Shown here in pieces: positions 23,370-33,581 of a stretch of DNA of 64,000 nt; the first letter of the stretch is position 1; every line of letters begins with the position of its first letter. The notes under the pieces were generated by a model. The model worked only from the letters and a program-made list of their open reading frames with translations, ran no database searches and had not been told where the DNA came from. The DNA is from Eucommia ulmoides (lineage: Eukaryota; Streptophyta; Magnoliopsida; Garryales; Eucommiaceae), in NCBI GenBank assembly GCA_016647705.1, contig CM028335.1:15707905-15771904 (forward strand), given 5' to 3'. A program made the translations under genes and the position numbers.

Positions 23370-24310
23370 AACGAGGCGGAAAATTCCCAACCTTCAATTT
23401 GAACGGTTTAAATTTAGAAGGGAATTACTCCCCTCGATGCGTGTGTGCGGGTGTTTTATTTAATTTGTATTAAATATAATGTGCTAACAATACGAGGTGG
23501 AAAATTCCCAACCTTCAATTTGAACGGCTTAAATTTAGAAGGGAATTACTCCCCTCGATGCGTGTGTGCGGGTGTTTTATTTAATTTGTATTAAATATAA
23601 TGTGCTAACAATACGAGGTGGAAAATTCCCAACCTTCAATTTGAACGGTTTAAATTTAGAAGGGAATTGCTCCCCTCGATGCGTGTGTGCGGGTGTTTTA
23701 TTTAATTTGTATTAAATATAATGTGCTAACAATACGAGGTGGAAAATTCCCAACCTTCAATTTGAACGGTCTAAATTTAGACGGGAATTACTCCCCTCGA
23801 TGCGTGTGTGCGGGTGTTTTATTTAATTTGTATTAAATATAATGTGCTAACAATACGAGGTGGAAAATTCCCAACCTTCAATTTGAACGGTCTAAATTTA
23901 GACGGGAATTACTCCCCTCGATGCGTGTGTGCGGGTGTTTTATTTAATTTGTATTAAATATAATGTGCTAACAATACGAGGTGGAAAATTCCCAACCTTC
24001 AATTTGAACGGTTTAAATTTAGAAGGGAACTATTCCCCTCGATGTGTGCATGCGTGTGTTTCTTTAACTCGTATTAAATATAATGTGCTAACAATATGAG
24101 GTGGAAAATTCCCAACCTTCCATTTGAACGGTTTAAATTTAGAAGGGAATTATTCCCCTCAATGTGTGAGTGTGTGCGTGCGTGTGTTTCTTTAACTTGT
24201 GTTAAATATAATGTGTTAACAAGATGAGGTAAAAAATTTCCAGCCTTCCATCAGAACGGTCTAGGTTTAGAAGGGAGATCACTTCTCTCAATGTGTGTGT
24301 ATGTGTATAT
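23370..24310. repeat. Minisatellite of the solo LTR with homogenised units
   Basis: Four successive intervals between units are exactly 121 bp and the units are almost identical (TACGAGGTGGAAAATTCCC core, GCGTGTGTGCGGGTGTTTTA spacer). The last two or three units differ and resemble the units of the full-length element. The (CA)n spacer is reduced to a short GTGTGTGCGG in the homogenised units. Confidence 0.9.
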
Positions 24311-24726
24311 GTGTATATGAGGAGGATTTAAAAATAAAATAAAAACATTCGGATTTAAATTCTAATTGGACTTAATCGGATAAGGTACCGTCTTTAGACG
24401 GGCGTCTTGGGGTGCTTGACACCTTCCCCAAGCGTAACTGACCCCCGAACTCTTTAAACGAATCTCTGGTCAGACCATGTTATTTTTGGAGTCAAATTTT
24501 ACTTAAGCCATTTTTTAAATTATTTTCAAAAAAGAAAAATATGGTGACCTAGCACATCATTTAAACCCAATGCTAGGTGGCGACTCCTTTTTCTAAAACA
24601 GGCTTAAGTACATTTTAATGAGAAAATCGACATTTTTAAAAACCCTTCTCATTTTACTAGCGCCAAGCATATATAAAACATATATCTATATTTTCTGATT
24701 TTCTCTGGAAAATCGGGGCGCGTTCA

Positions 24727-25629
24727 GTTCCCGACGTGTCCCCTCCGGCGTGAGAGTAGAGTTCGGGGGGAAGAAAATGAGGTCGTTTGGATAAAATAAA
24801 GTTGTTACCTCTGGTTCACAACCTTCTGAAAGGCTTGGCAATGCCTTTCTTTTATAGGCGAGAAAGTCATTAGTATCCCGAAAGTTAGGGCCTTAAACTC
24901 AGTTATCCGTCCTAATCAATCTAGCACGTGGAAAACGTGTGGAGGATTAGAGCTATGAGCTTGGGCCTTTGACAATTGGTAAAAAATCCCATGGGCCTGG
25001 CTGTTAAGATTATTGGGTCGACCTGGACACCAGGGTGGAGGTCGGGATGGCTACGCCAGCCTGACCCTCTTCGGCAATATCTTCTGTCTTTACTGGAAAT
25101 TCCTATTTGGTAATCGTTTAAGTCCTCCATGATTACCGACCTAAAGAGACTTTGGGCTAATAGACAACCGGGCTCTTCAGGGCATTTCATGTCGTGACAC
25201 TTTTGATCTAGGTGGCAGACACGTGGCGGATGATTGATTTTCACCCACATCAGTTACCCCCCAACATTTGCGTGGAAATGGAACATAAGACGTTGAGGAT
25301 TCTGATCACGGTTTGCTGGGGAATGGAGTCTCGGGCTCGGGTTGACATAACTCGGCATCACATGATAGCTCGGCATTAGAAATCATCCCGGTTGGCCTTT
25401 ACCTGGCTTCCGCGAGAAGTTTGACTGCAACTTAACTGGATGCGTGACACGCGGCCTGACAGTGCACGGATCGAAGCTCTGCCCACCGTCCGATTAATGC
25501 GATGGTTCGTCTTTTTGACCCGCCTATAAATAAGCACTTCATTTCTCACAATTTTTTCGCACCGGAGTATTCGTGAAAACTCCACCCGACCTCAAAGCAC
25601 GATACTCTCTCTCTCTTCTTCCTCAAATC
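24727..25629 (+). other. 5' region of a gag-like relic
   Basis: No open gene. The segment has CATGTG/GATCA words, a CCTATAAATAAGC TATA-like box at about 25521-25533 roughly 100 bp upstream of the next ATG, and CTCTCTCTCTTCTTC leader-like sequence before it. This is either an LTR/leader of a retroelement or a stand-alone promoter. No PBS was identified between the TATA box and the ATG. Confidence 0.45.
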
Positions 25630-26361
25630 ATGTCTTCGTCTTTCTCGTTAAGGTACAACCTATCTGAATCCGAAAGGACTAGGGTGAGGTCCCTCATTTA
25701 GCAGATCGAGCTCAACTCGTCTTCCACTTAGGTCGATGCTCCAGAGGTTAAATGGACGACCTCGTCGTCCAAGAAGGCCCGCAGGTCTGCTGGAGCAAAG
25801 ACCTCCCAGTCTCCTAGTAAAAATGGCTCTTCTGGGGGCCCCGATATGGAGCTCAACACGGGTCTTGCCGTCGAGCTCGATACTGAGGGCCCATCCATCC
25901 TAGAGGCTACAGTCCTTCTATCCACGTTGGGTCGGGCCTCGGCGGCTGGCTCGGTCTCTGAATGGCTTATCTGTGAGGTTCCATACGATGCCTTAGTCTG
26001 GCAGGTAGAATCCGAGTTGTCAGAAAAATATGTAAATACTTTATGTTCCAACTACGTCTTCCCTAGCACAGTGGACATATTGGTTCCCAGGAAAGATAAT
26101 CGTGCATGTGCTCTTCCAAAGGGGTACATCACGGTGTACGAGGAGTAGTTGTTGGCCGGCCTGCGCTTCCCAATTCATTCCTTGGTGCGTGCTGTTTGTT
26201 GGGACCTCAGGTTGTGTCCATCATAGCTCGCTCTCAACAGTATGCGAATGGTGGTGGCATTTCACGTCATCTGCATGGCCGAGAGAATTGAGCTGACCTT
26301 GGAGTTGGAGCTGTTCTGGGCTATTTTCTTGGCAAAGTCGATGCCCAATGGGAAGGGCTGG
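25630..26361 (+). pseudogene. Gag-like relic ('putative gypsy-type transposon' family), N-terminal part
   Basis: Translation from the ATG at 25630 gives a Ser-rich start followed by an acidic part and a conserved-looking block ('KGYITVYEE', 'LLAGLRFPI', 'LVRAVCW', 'NSMRMVVAFHVICMAERI', 'LELFWAIF') typical of the plant gag/transposase family annotated as putative gypsy-type transposon. At least four in-frame stops lie in it. It breaks off at 'GKGW' where the LTR-like segment 26362-27994 intervenes, and resumes after it. Confidence 0.65.
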
Positions 26362-27994
26362 TGATAGGTGTAATCTACCTACATATTTCCAAACCGAATT
26401 AAGTTAGTTTTCGAGCGTTTATATAGTATTTTATTACGTTTTAATTAGTTTTATTACTTTTTGTATAAATTAGGTGTGTGGGGTAGAAAGATAGGGAACT
26501 AGAGTGAAAACGATGATATCGAACAAAAAACGGTCGAAGAACGGTGGAAAAACAAGCTCGGAGGCAAAATTATGAAACAAGCCCACCGCCGCAGCATCTA
26601 GACCCCCGTCGCGGCGGTGAAATGCTGAGAAGACACAAATGCTACTGACGGACCACCATTGAGGTGGTGATTCCCACCGCCTAGCAGTGAACCAGCATAA
26701 TGCTTTTCAAATCCACTGTTGTCCTCACCGCCGCGGCGATCAACTAACCGACCTACTCCACCGCCGCGGTGCTGAATCCCACGGCGGCGGTGACCCTCTG
26801 CACAGCCTAAGATATTTTTGAGATCTTTTGCTTATAAATACCCACTCCTCTCCCATCCTCTTGATCCCCTCGGCCATTTGGGCACCTTAGGCCATACTTA
26901 GGCTTATGTTTAGGAGTTTTAGAGGTGGAGCTCACATCCCGAAGTGGAGAAGACGGCGAAGCGATCGTTGAGCGTTCTTAGCGGCTAATCTTCGGATAAG
27001 GCTAAGTTCTTCGATTCTTTTCCTTATTTCTTTAACTTAGGAATATGTGAGCAAGTTTAACTCGTTCTTTTATGTAAATGCGGTTATGGCTTTGGCTAAA
27101 TATAGATTGTATAGGGATTAACAATACGTTTATAAATATATTGTTTGGATGATTTCGATATTGCGTTTATGTTTGTTCTTCGTAGTTTGATTGTGTTTAT
27201 CGTATTATTTGTTTATTATGCTTAGAATGATAAATGGAGAATACGGGATTTTGACAAATCCCAAATTCGGATTAGGGTAAACAAATGCCACGATTCTATA
27301 ACCCGGTCGGGATTTGGATTGTGGACAATCGATGACGTTGGGGTAAGACTCATGCGACCTAGAGTTGTTAAGACGTTGAGGGGGACTTCTTCGTTGACAC
27401 AAAGTTGCGTTATATCTCTCGTTTTATACTCAGGAGATGTGGCAAGGGAGTTTTAGAATGGAGATTGTCGATAAGATAAATACAACGCACGATCCAATGA
27501 CCCAGTCGGGAGTTGAATTGTATGCAATCAATGACGCTGGGTGAGACTCACATGACCTAGGGTCGTTAAGACGTTGAGGGAGACTTCTTCGTTGACTCGA
27601 AGTCATGTATTCCTCCATCTTACACTCAGGAGAGGTAGCGGCGGTGTTTACGTACTGAGATTGTCAAATAGGTCGAACACCGTAAACGTAAGTAAATCGA
27701 GATCGAACACGTATTTGTAAACACGTTAATCCCTAGGCAATTCTTTCCCCTAAAACATATTAGTATATTAGTATAGATAATTTAGTTAATTAGTATTAGT
27801 TTAATTAATTAAATACATTTATTTTTAGCTTAGATAAAGTTAGGTCATGACAAATGCGATACTCGATAGTAACGACATTAATCCTTGTGGATACGATAAC
27901 CCAATCTTTCACAATCACACTATACTAAAACTTTGACCTCGTACACTTGCGAGTAGTTATATACACTAGGATGCGAATCCTACGCCGTACAACT
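26362..27994. mobile_element. LTR-like insertion splitting the gag relic
   Basis: It begins TGATAGGTGTAATCTACC and has, near the right end, CTTGTGGATACGATAACCC and TCGTACACTTGCGAG, all typical of one class of plant gypsy LTRs. The gag reading resumes only after about 27995, so the segment is an insertion, probably a solo LTR. It contains a GC-rich block of CACCGCCGCGGCG palindromes (26580-26810) and an imperfect tandem duplication of about 200 bp (27225-27425 and 27435-27640). The right terminus and target duplication are uncertain. Confidence 0.55.
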
Positions 27995-28320
27995 AGTGCT
28001 ACATCACAACCGGATAGAAATTTCTCCACGGCTATGACGACTTCATCAAGGACTAGAAGCCCAACGTCTTCTTCCTTGGAGGGAAAGAATGGGAGTTCGG
28101 CTCAGTTGCGGATATGGATCACCCGGTCCAGATACATTGGGGGACCGTGGGTAAGTAACAGTCCGGTGTTAGTTTATTTTTCTTCCCAATTGTTTTATTT
28201 GACTTGGTTTTTTATTTTTGCATTCGCAGCCTAGAAGGAGAGCAAGCCGAGCCCAAAGATCGTCGTGCAGAGATCGAGTGGTGAAGACCAATTCAACCAC
28301 ATTAAGGTGTTGCGCACGTA
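27995..28320 (+). pseudogene. Gag-like relic, continuation with an apparent intron
   Basis: After the inserted LTR the gag reading resumes with 'HGYDDFIKD' and a 'FFLGGKEWEFG'-like stretch (about 28030-28110) up to GGACCGTGG. Then come GTAAGTAACAGT and, about 75 bp later, TTTTTGCATTCGCAG, which look like a consensus plant intron (28152-28229) before an Arg-rich exon start. This supports a once-spliced gene. It is fused at about 28325 to the unrelated short-LTR element. Confidence 0.5.
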
Positions 28321-28324
28321 AGCG

Positions 28325-29444
28325 AAGGAATGAGAGCCCATTTGAGATCTATAGTAGACTGGCACCGCAAAGTTCAAGCCAGCATGGTTCGGATTCGGCA
28401 CTGAGTTTTTCATCTCGGGACTTAAAGTATTTTTATTCGGCGATTCAGTCACGGGAGTTCCACTAGATGGGGGAAGAGACACCCCTTGAGGTCGTTGGCT
28501 TAGTTCGTTGGCCTTTTTCATTAGCATATGGACGGTCTCTTGCATCCGAGCTATCTAAGTCATGCAGAGAGATTTGAGATTGCCTTTGGATGTCATCATG
28601 GAATGATTCTGGGCCCGACTGCGAGTAAAGACCGGACTTCGGATAGAGAGAACTGGAATTGCTTTTTTGGGATCAATTTTTCTGTCTCGTCCTGTTCTTA
28701 CAACAAGCCCATTTTTTAGTCCATGTGGGTCTTAGGCAGCCTTAAAACTCATCTGAGTTCGAAATTTTTAATGTTGATGATGACCGATAAAAATAAACAA
28801 TGATTTATGAAAATTCTTTCATTACTTAATTCTCATCGGTATTGGCAACTTTGAATTCATTTGGTTTTTAAGACTTTCTAAGATATCATCAATCTATCAA
28901 GTATAAAGCCTCATTCCACATCTTGCATCATAGAATCCCGAGGAGATAATATGGATACAAGATGACCATACTTGTGTCGAAGAGTTTAAAATAATAAAAG
29001 AGCCCGAGAGAAAATAATGAAAGGAAAAAACGTAACAACTTATTTACAAAATGAAAAGAAAAGTTAACAAAATTAAATTTAACATTCAGATATGGATTAG
29101 TTGGATTTATTTGGACATATTAGAATCGACCATCTAATTATCCCCAATGGAGTCGCCAGCTGACGCGCTCCGATTTTTCAAAAGAAAAAGGATATGAAAT
29201 AATAATGAGTAAGAAGAGAATGAGTTTTTCAAAGCGTCAATTTTCTCAAAAAAATACTTAAACCATTTTAAAATAAGGAGTCGCCAACTGAAGCGTGGCA
29301 GACGGGACCCACCTCTCTCTCTCTCTCTTTATTCTCTTTCTCTCTTCTCACTCTCCTATCTCTCTCTCTCTCTTTCTTCGGTGCCCCTCCTTGACTTCTC
29401 CCTCTCTCTCTCTCTTTCTTCGGTGCCCCTCATTGACTTCTCCC

Positions 29445-29483
<39 letters not shown>

Positions 29484-29649
29484 TTCCTCTTTGTCTATTT
29501 CTCTTTCTCTTATTTTTATTTTTCACCCCTTTTGTTTCGATTTTTCCTCTTCTTTTTTTATTTATTCCTCTATTTTTGTATTTTCTGAAAAAAAAAATAT
29601 AAAATAAAACATGAAATTTTTGCAAGACGGTCAAAATATTGTGTCTACA
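28325..29649 (-). mobile_element. 5' part of a Tat-related element with a short LTR
   Basis: Read on the minus strand: a 489-bp LTR (29161-29649, TGTAGACACAATATTTTGACC...GGAGCGCGTCA), a 2-nt gap, a PBS TGGCGACTCCATTGGGGA (29141-29158), a leader, and the gag N-terminus (28231-28545) matching the gag of the large element ('MQETVHMLMKKANELS', 'NSVPNPNHAG', 'VPVYY'). It is truncated inside gag at about 28325. The LTR shares both ends with the 2.2-kb LTRs but has C/T-rich sequence in place of the minisatellite. Confidence 0.82.
29161..29649 (-). repeat. Short LTR lacking the minisatellite
   Basis: The ends align by eye to those of the 2.2-kb Tat LTRs (the TTTTTCAAA...GTCAATTTTCTC...AAGGAGTCGCCAACTG part, and GACGGTCAAAATATTGTGTCTACA). 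The roughly 350-bp centre is mostly CTCTCT/TTTCTC repeats. A spurious Ser/Leu/Phe-rich frame runs through it. No TATA palindrome was seen. Confidence 0.75.
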
Positions 29650-30113
29650 ATATACAATTGCAAAAATTATTGGGACTGTAAATATGAAATACAATTGTTA
29701 TTTGAAAGGACAGCTCTGTCCATATATTACAAAAAGATTACTCTCATGGAAAAAACTTGTGGTTCATTTGGTAGGATTGGGTCCAAAAGAGGACCCAGCA
29801 GTAAACGCCCCCCCTTTTTTTATTGTCACTTTCCCACCAGTGTTTTATTTCCATTATGAAAAATGAATCGGAATTTTCGGTGAACAATCCATGAAATTAA
29901 AATCTCTGCCCATGTAGTCAACATGATAATATTATATTTCAACATAATTTGTTGATAAAAATAAAAATCATAAAATAATTAATTTGGTGATTTTTCTATT
30001 TACGTTTTAAATTGGTTGATCACAGTAATTGCCCTCAAATTTCGAAATATACAATTGCGAAAATTATTCGGGTTGTAAATATGAAATGTAATTGTTGTTT
30101 AAAAGGACATATA
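29650..30113. repeat. Repeat family R copy, target of the Helitron-like element
   Basis: The unit beginning ATATACAATTGC(A/G)AAAATTATT occurs at 29648 and again at 30047, and in related form near 36443 and 36870. It includes GGGTCCAAAAGAGGACCC and TTCCCACCAGTGTT. The second unit is interrupted after GGACATATA at 30113 and resumes at 34029. Confidence 0.65.
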
Positions 30114-30689
30114 TCTATATAATAAAACAGAACAAAAGTTCTCTAGACAAATTTCAACTGTTCTTTATACCCTCCCATAAAGAGGGATTCAGATTAACCC
30201 ACAAACTTATCCCTAATATCCCTCATAATCTAACCCTCCATTTTAAATCTCTAGCTCTCACTCTACAATCCCCTCTCTCTCTCTCTATCGTCTCACTCTC
30301 ACCCGATCGCTCTTACTCTTGCTCTCTCTGATCTCCATCGCCAACCCCCATCTTGATCTTCATTACCGATGCCATGCCGCAGTTACCGTCATCGTCTTCC
30401 TCCATCTCCTTCGATGTCTTCCTCACCACTCCATTGCCATCACCTCTGGCCGAAAGTAAAAGTTCTCCCATTTCTCTCTTTTTTACTCCCTTCTCTCCCT
30501 CTTACTCTCTTCTTGCAAGCAACCACCACCTTCGATCCATTGCTGCCACGGTAACATTGCCCATCACCGTCGAGGTCAAATGTGGCCACTGCCATATTGA
30601 GGATCAACACATGGCTTGATTCACTCTCTCCTCTCTCTCTTATAGTTATGTTTTTTAAGATGTTTTTTTTTTATAGGAAATATCTCTGG

Positions 30690-31340
30690 GAAATAGGGAG
30701 TGGTATATCATGTAATAAGATATACTTCAAGGCTCTTGATCTTAACAAGGTGATTTGCTTCTCATGCCTTATTTTTTCAGACACCTTTACAAATTTATAC
30801 CTTTCATGAATTTTTCGCAACGGTTTTAGTTTATGTAAGGAAATCAAAAGTAAAACTTGTTATAGAGTGATTATTTGTGTTAAATTATTAGATTATCTGG
30901 TTGTTTAAACAAATTGACGAATAATTGTGTTTAGTAAGTATAGTTTTGATGGGTGGTTTTTATTTGGCAATTGAAGAACTGTTTTGGGTTTGATACTTTT
31001 TTTGCGACTAATGTGAGTAGATTTGGAGATGGGGGGATTTTCATTGGAAATTTGAGGCAACCCATTGGAGCGAAAGCTATCGGAAGCAGCAGGGAGGGAG
31101 GTTGCACTGTGGCTTATGGAGGAAGGAGATAATGACATTAAAAGGCAGGTATATCGAAGATAAGCTCTATCTTAATGTTTCAATTGAATTTTTTTTTTAG
31201 TTTCATTTTTCAAGACTTGAAATCCTACTATCCATGCTCTTCTTTTTTCTCAGGTTTATATGGTGCAACTCAAGGCATAGATTGATTTCTACTTTGAGTC
31301 CACCAAACTAAGCACTCTCTAGGGTTACATTAGTGGTATC
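30690..31340 (+). pseudogene. Captured gene fragment resembling EGY3 (chloroplast S2P-like protease homologue)
   Basis: Exon-like pieces read 'IFIGNLRQPIG' and, after a frameshift, 'KLSEAAGREVALWLMEEG' plus 'NDIKRQ' (31030-31146). A GT...TTTTCTCAG intron follows (to about 31253), then 'VYMVQLKA', stop, 'IDFYFESTKLSTL', stop, 'GY' (31254-31345). This order matches my recollection of plant EGY3, which belongs to the EGY group of thylakoid metalloprotease-like membrane proteins (EGY3 itself is thought proteolytically inactive). Two stops and a frameshift make it a dead fragment. A further exon-like piece precedes it near 30675-30748. The gene identity is from memory and not verified. Confidence 0.5.
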
Positions 31341-31546
31341 CCAGATCTTTTTCTGATTTAGTTGAATTTGATCGATTTTGAGTATTGAATTTGACTCGTT
31401 ATGGCTTAGTTTTTTATGGGTTTCAAGCAATTGTGGTGTATATATAGAGATTTGTATATAATTTGAGATTTTTGAGAGCAAATTTTTTATCTAAAAGGTA
31501 TAGGAAGAGAAAGAAGAAGATTAGGGTTTTTATCGATTTTTCTCAT

Positions 31547-33581
31547 CAAGTTCTTAACGAAATAATTATATTTTTAATAATTAACTATTGAAAACTCATA
31601 CATACATACATACATAATTACACAAAACTTGTAAAACAAATTTTCGAAATCCAATTATTAAAAATCAAATTTTGAAAATCCGTTTCTTAAAAAAAAAACC
31701 TGTGAAAAACGGATTATAAAAATCCATTTATACAGTGATTTTTTTTTTTAATTTAATAGCAAAAATGGAAATTAAAAATCTGTTTTTCATATATTTTTTT
31801 TTGCTTTGTGAGTCCCTCCCCTATTCTCTCTCTCTTCCTCTCTCCTCTATCTTCCTTAGGCCCCGTTTGGTAACAGTTCCATCCCATTCCCAAAATTTTT
31901 GGGATTTCTGTTTGGGTATAGCATTTGGTAAAATTGTTTCCATTTCCATTCTCATCCCAAAACCAAGAGTCATTCTCACTTTTTTTTAAGAAGTGAGAAA
32001 CAAAAAAACGTTGTGCCAACTATTTTCCATCCCATTCCCATTCTCTAAAGGGACACGCTGGTCTTTTTAAATTTGTTAGTGAGACCCCCCTTCAAACTTT
32101 GGTAGCCCTTTTTACTTTCTCTTTTTTTTTTCTTCTTTTCTTCTTCTTTGTTCTTCGCGTTCATTCATCCTGGTTCGTCGTTATCCTCATTCATCAATGG
32201 CATCCTCTTCTTTATCTTCGTTCACCTGCTTCGTCCTCTTCTTCTGCTTCTTCTTCGTTCATCTGCTTCTAGTTCATTCGTCTTCTTCGTCTGTGTCGTC
32301 TTCTTCCCACTTTGTCTGTTTCGTCTTTTTCATCTGTCTATGGGGAAATCGATTTCGATTTCATGGTTAGGGTTTCGATTTCGAAATCGATTTCGATTTC
32401 AAAACCCTAACCACGAAATCGATTTCGATTTCGTGGTTAGGGTTTCGATTTCAAAATCGAAATTGATTTCAATTTCGGTATTGATTTCAATTGGGGTTCG
32501 TCTTTCTTCTTCGTGGTTAGGTTTCGATTTTTTCGCGTGGTTAGGCTTTCGATTTTGATTTCAATTTTGGTATTGATTTTAATTGGGGTTTAGGATTTCA
32601 ATTTCGATATCGATTTCAATTGGGGTTTAGGCTTTTGATTTCGATTAGCTTTATGATTTCAATTTCGATTGGGGTTTAGAATTGATGATTTCTTGATTGT
32701 GATATAAGATTCGATTGTTTGATGATTACTTGATTATGGTTTAGGATTCGTCCTTGATTTCGAAGATAAAATCATTACCAAATGCGATTTTGTTCTCAGA
32801 ACCAAAAAAAATTCTTATTACCAAACGCGATTCTACTCTCAAGAAAGAAATAAAATTTTCATCTCATTCTATCTCATTCTCATCCCACTATATGGGATGG
32901 GAACGAAATGGTTACCAAACGCCACCTTAATTTCTATCTTCTCTCCCTATCTCCTACCACATCTCTCTCTTATTTCTTTTATCTTTCTCTACCGATTCTC
33001 TCCCTCTCTTCACTCTCTCCCCTCTCTCTTATTTCTTCTTTTTATTTTTTCTTGTTTTTTAAAAAAAATTCTTTTTCTTTTTTTAATTTATTTTTTTCTT
33101 CTTTTTTTCAATTTTTTTTTTCATTTTTTTCTAAAAAATAAATTAAAAATAAAATTAATTGTAAAATCAAATAAAATTTTGTGGAGACGATCAAAATGCC
33201 ATGTTCACATAGAGTGATATGAAAAAATAATTTGTTACAAAAGAAAAATAAGGAAGAGAGGAGAGAGGAAGAGAGAGAATCAGTGAGAAAGAGAGAGGAG
33301 AGAGAGAGAGAGAATAGGGGGAGGGGCCCACAAAGCAAAAAAAAGATATGAAAAATGGATTTTTAATTTCCTTTTTTGCTATTAAATTAAAAAAAAATCA
33401 TTGTATAAACAAATTTTTAAAATCCATTTTTCACATTTTTTTTTAAGAAACAGATTTTCAAAATCCGATTTTTAATAATTGGATTTCGAAAATCCGTTTT
33501 ATGTGTTTTGTGTAATTATGTATATATGTATGAGTTTTTAGTAATTAATTATTAAAGATATAATTATTTCGTTAAGAACTA
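31547..33581. mobile_element. Long-TIR (MULE-like) element
   Basis: Inverted repeats of about 300 bp (31547-31850 against 33290-33581) start AGTTCTTAACGAAATAATTA and include AATCCGTTT/AAACGGATT words. A 9-bp flanking duplication TTTTCTCAT (31538-31546 and 33582-33590) fits Mutator-like elements. There is no transposase. The interior looks derived from a short Tat-type LTR: C/T-rich tracts and, at about 33190-33215, GATCAAAATGCCATGTTCACA, close to that LTR's end. It is interrupted by the Harbinger-like element. Confidence 0.72.
31859..32926. mobile_element. Harbinger-like non-autonomous element
   Basis: This 1068-bp element begins GGCCCCGTTTGGTAAC and ends GGTTACCAAACGCCACC, flanked by the 3-bp duplication TTA (31856-31858 and 32927-32929) typical of PIF/Harbinger elements. 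Subterminal CCATCCCATTCC/GGGATGGGAAC words are inverted as well. The interior is filled with GATTTC-type hexamer repeats (32340-32690) and TTCTTC runs. There is no transposase. Confidence 0.75.

Larger units (their letters stand above)
22557..24726 (+). mobile_element. Solo LTR of the Tat family
   Basis: This 2170-bp LTR in plus orientation (TGTAGACACGGCA...GGGGCGCGTTCA) is flanked by a perfect 5-bp duplication GTTCC (22552-22556 and 24727-24731), so it is a product of LTR-LTR recombination. It carries the hairpin GC block (22890-22965), the TATA palindrome (23010-23039), long T tracts (23310-23360) and eight minisatellite units at about 23370, 23491, 23612, 23733, 23854, 23975, 24095 and 24223. 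Confidence 0.93.

Noticed and set aside
29295-29694. Ser/Leu/Phe-rich and Arg/Glu-rich frames on both strands
   Set aside because: Simple CT/GA repeat in the short LTR reads open in several frames.
32148-32558. 136-codon frame rich in SFD/RFR repeats
   Set aside because: GATTTC hexamer repeats inside the Harbinger-like element; no start context or homology.
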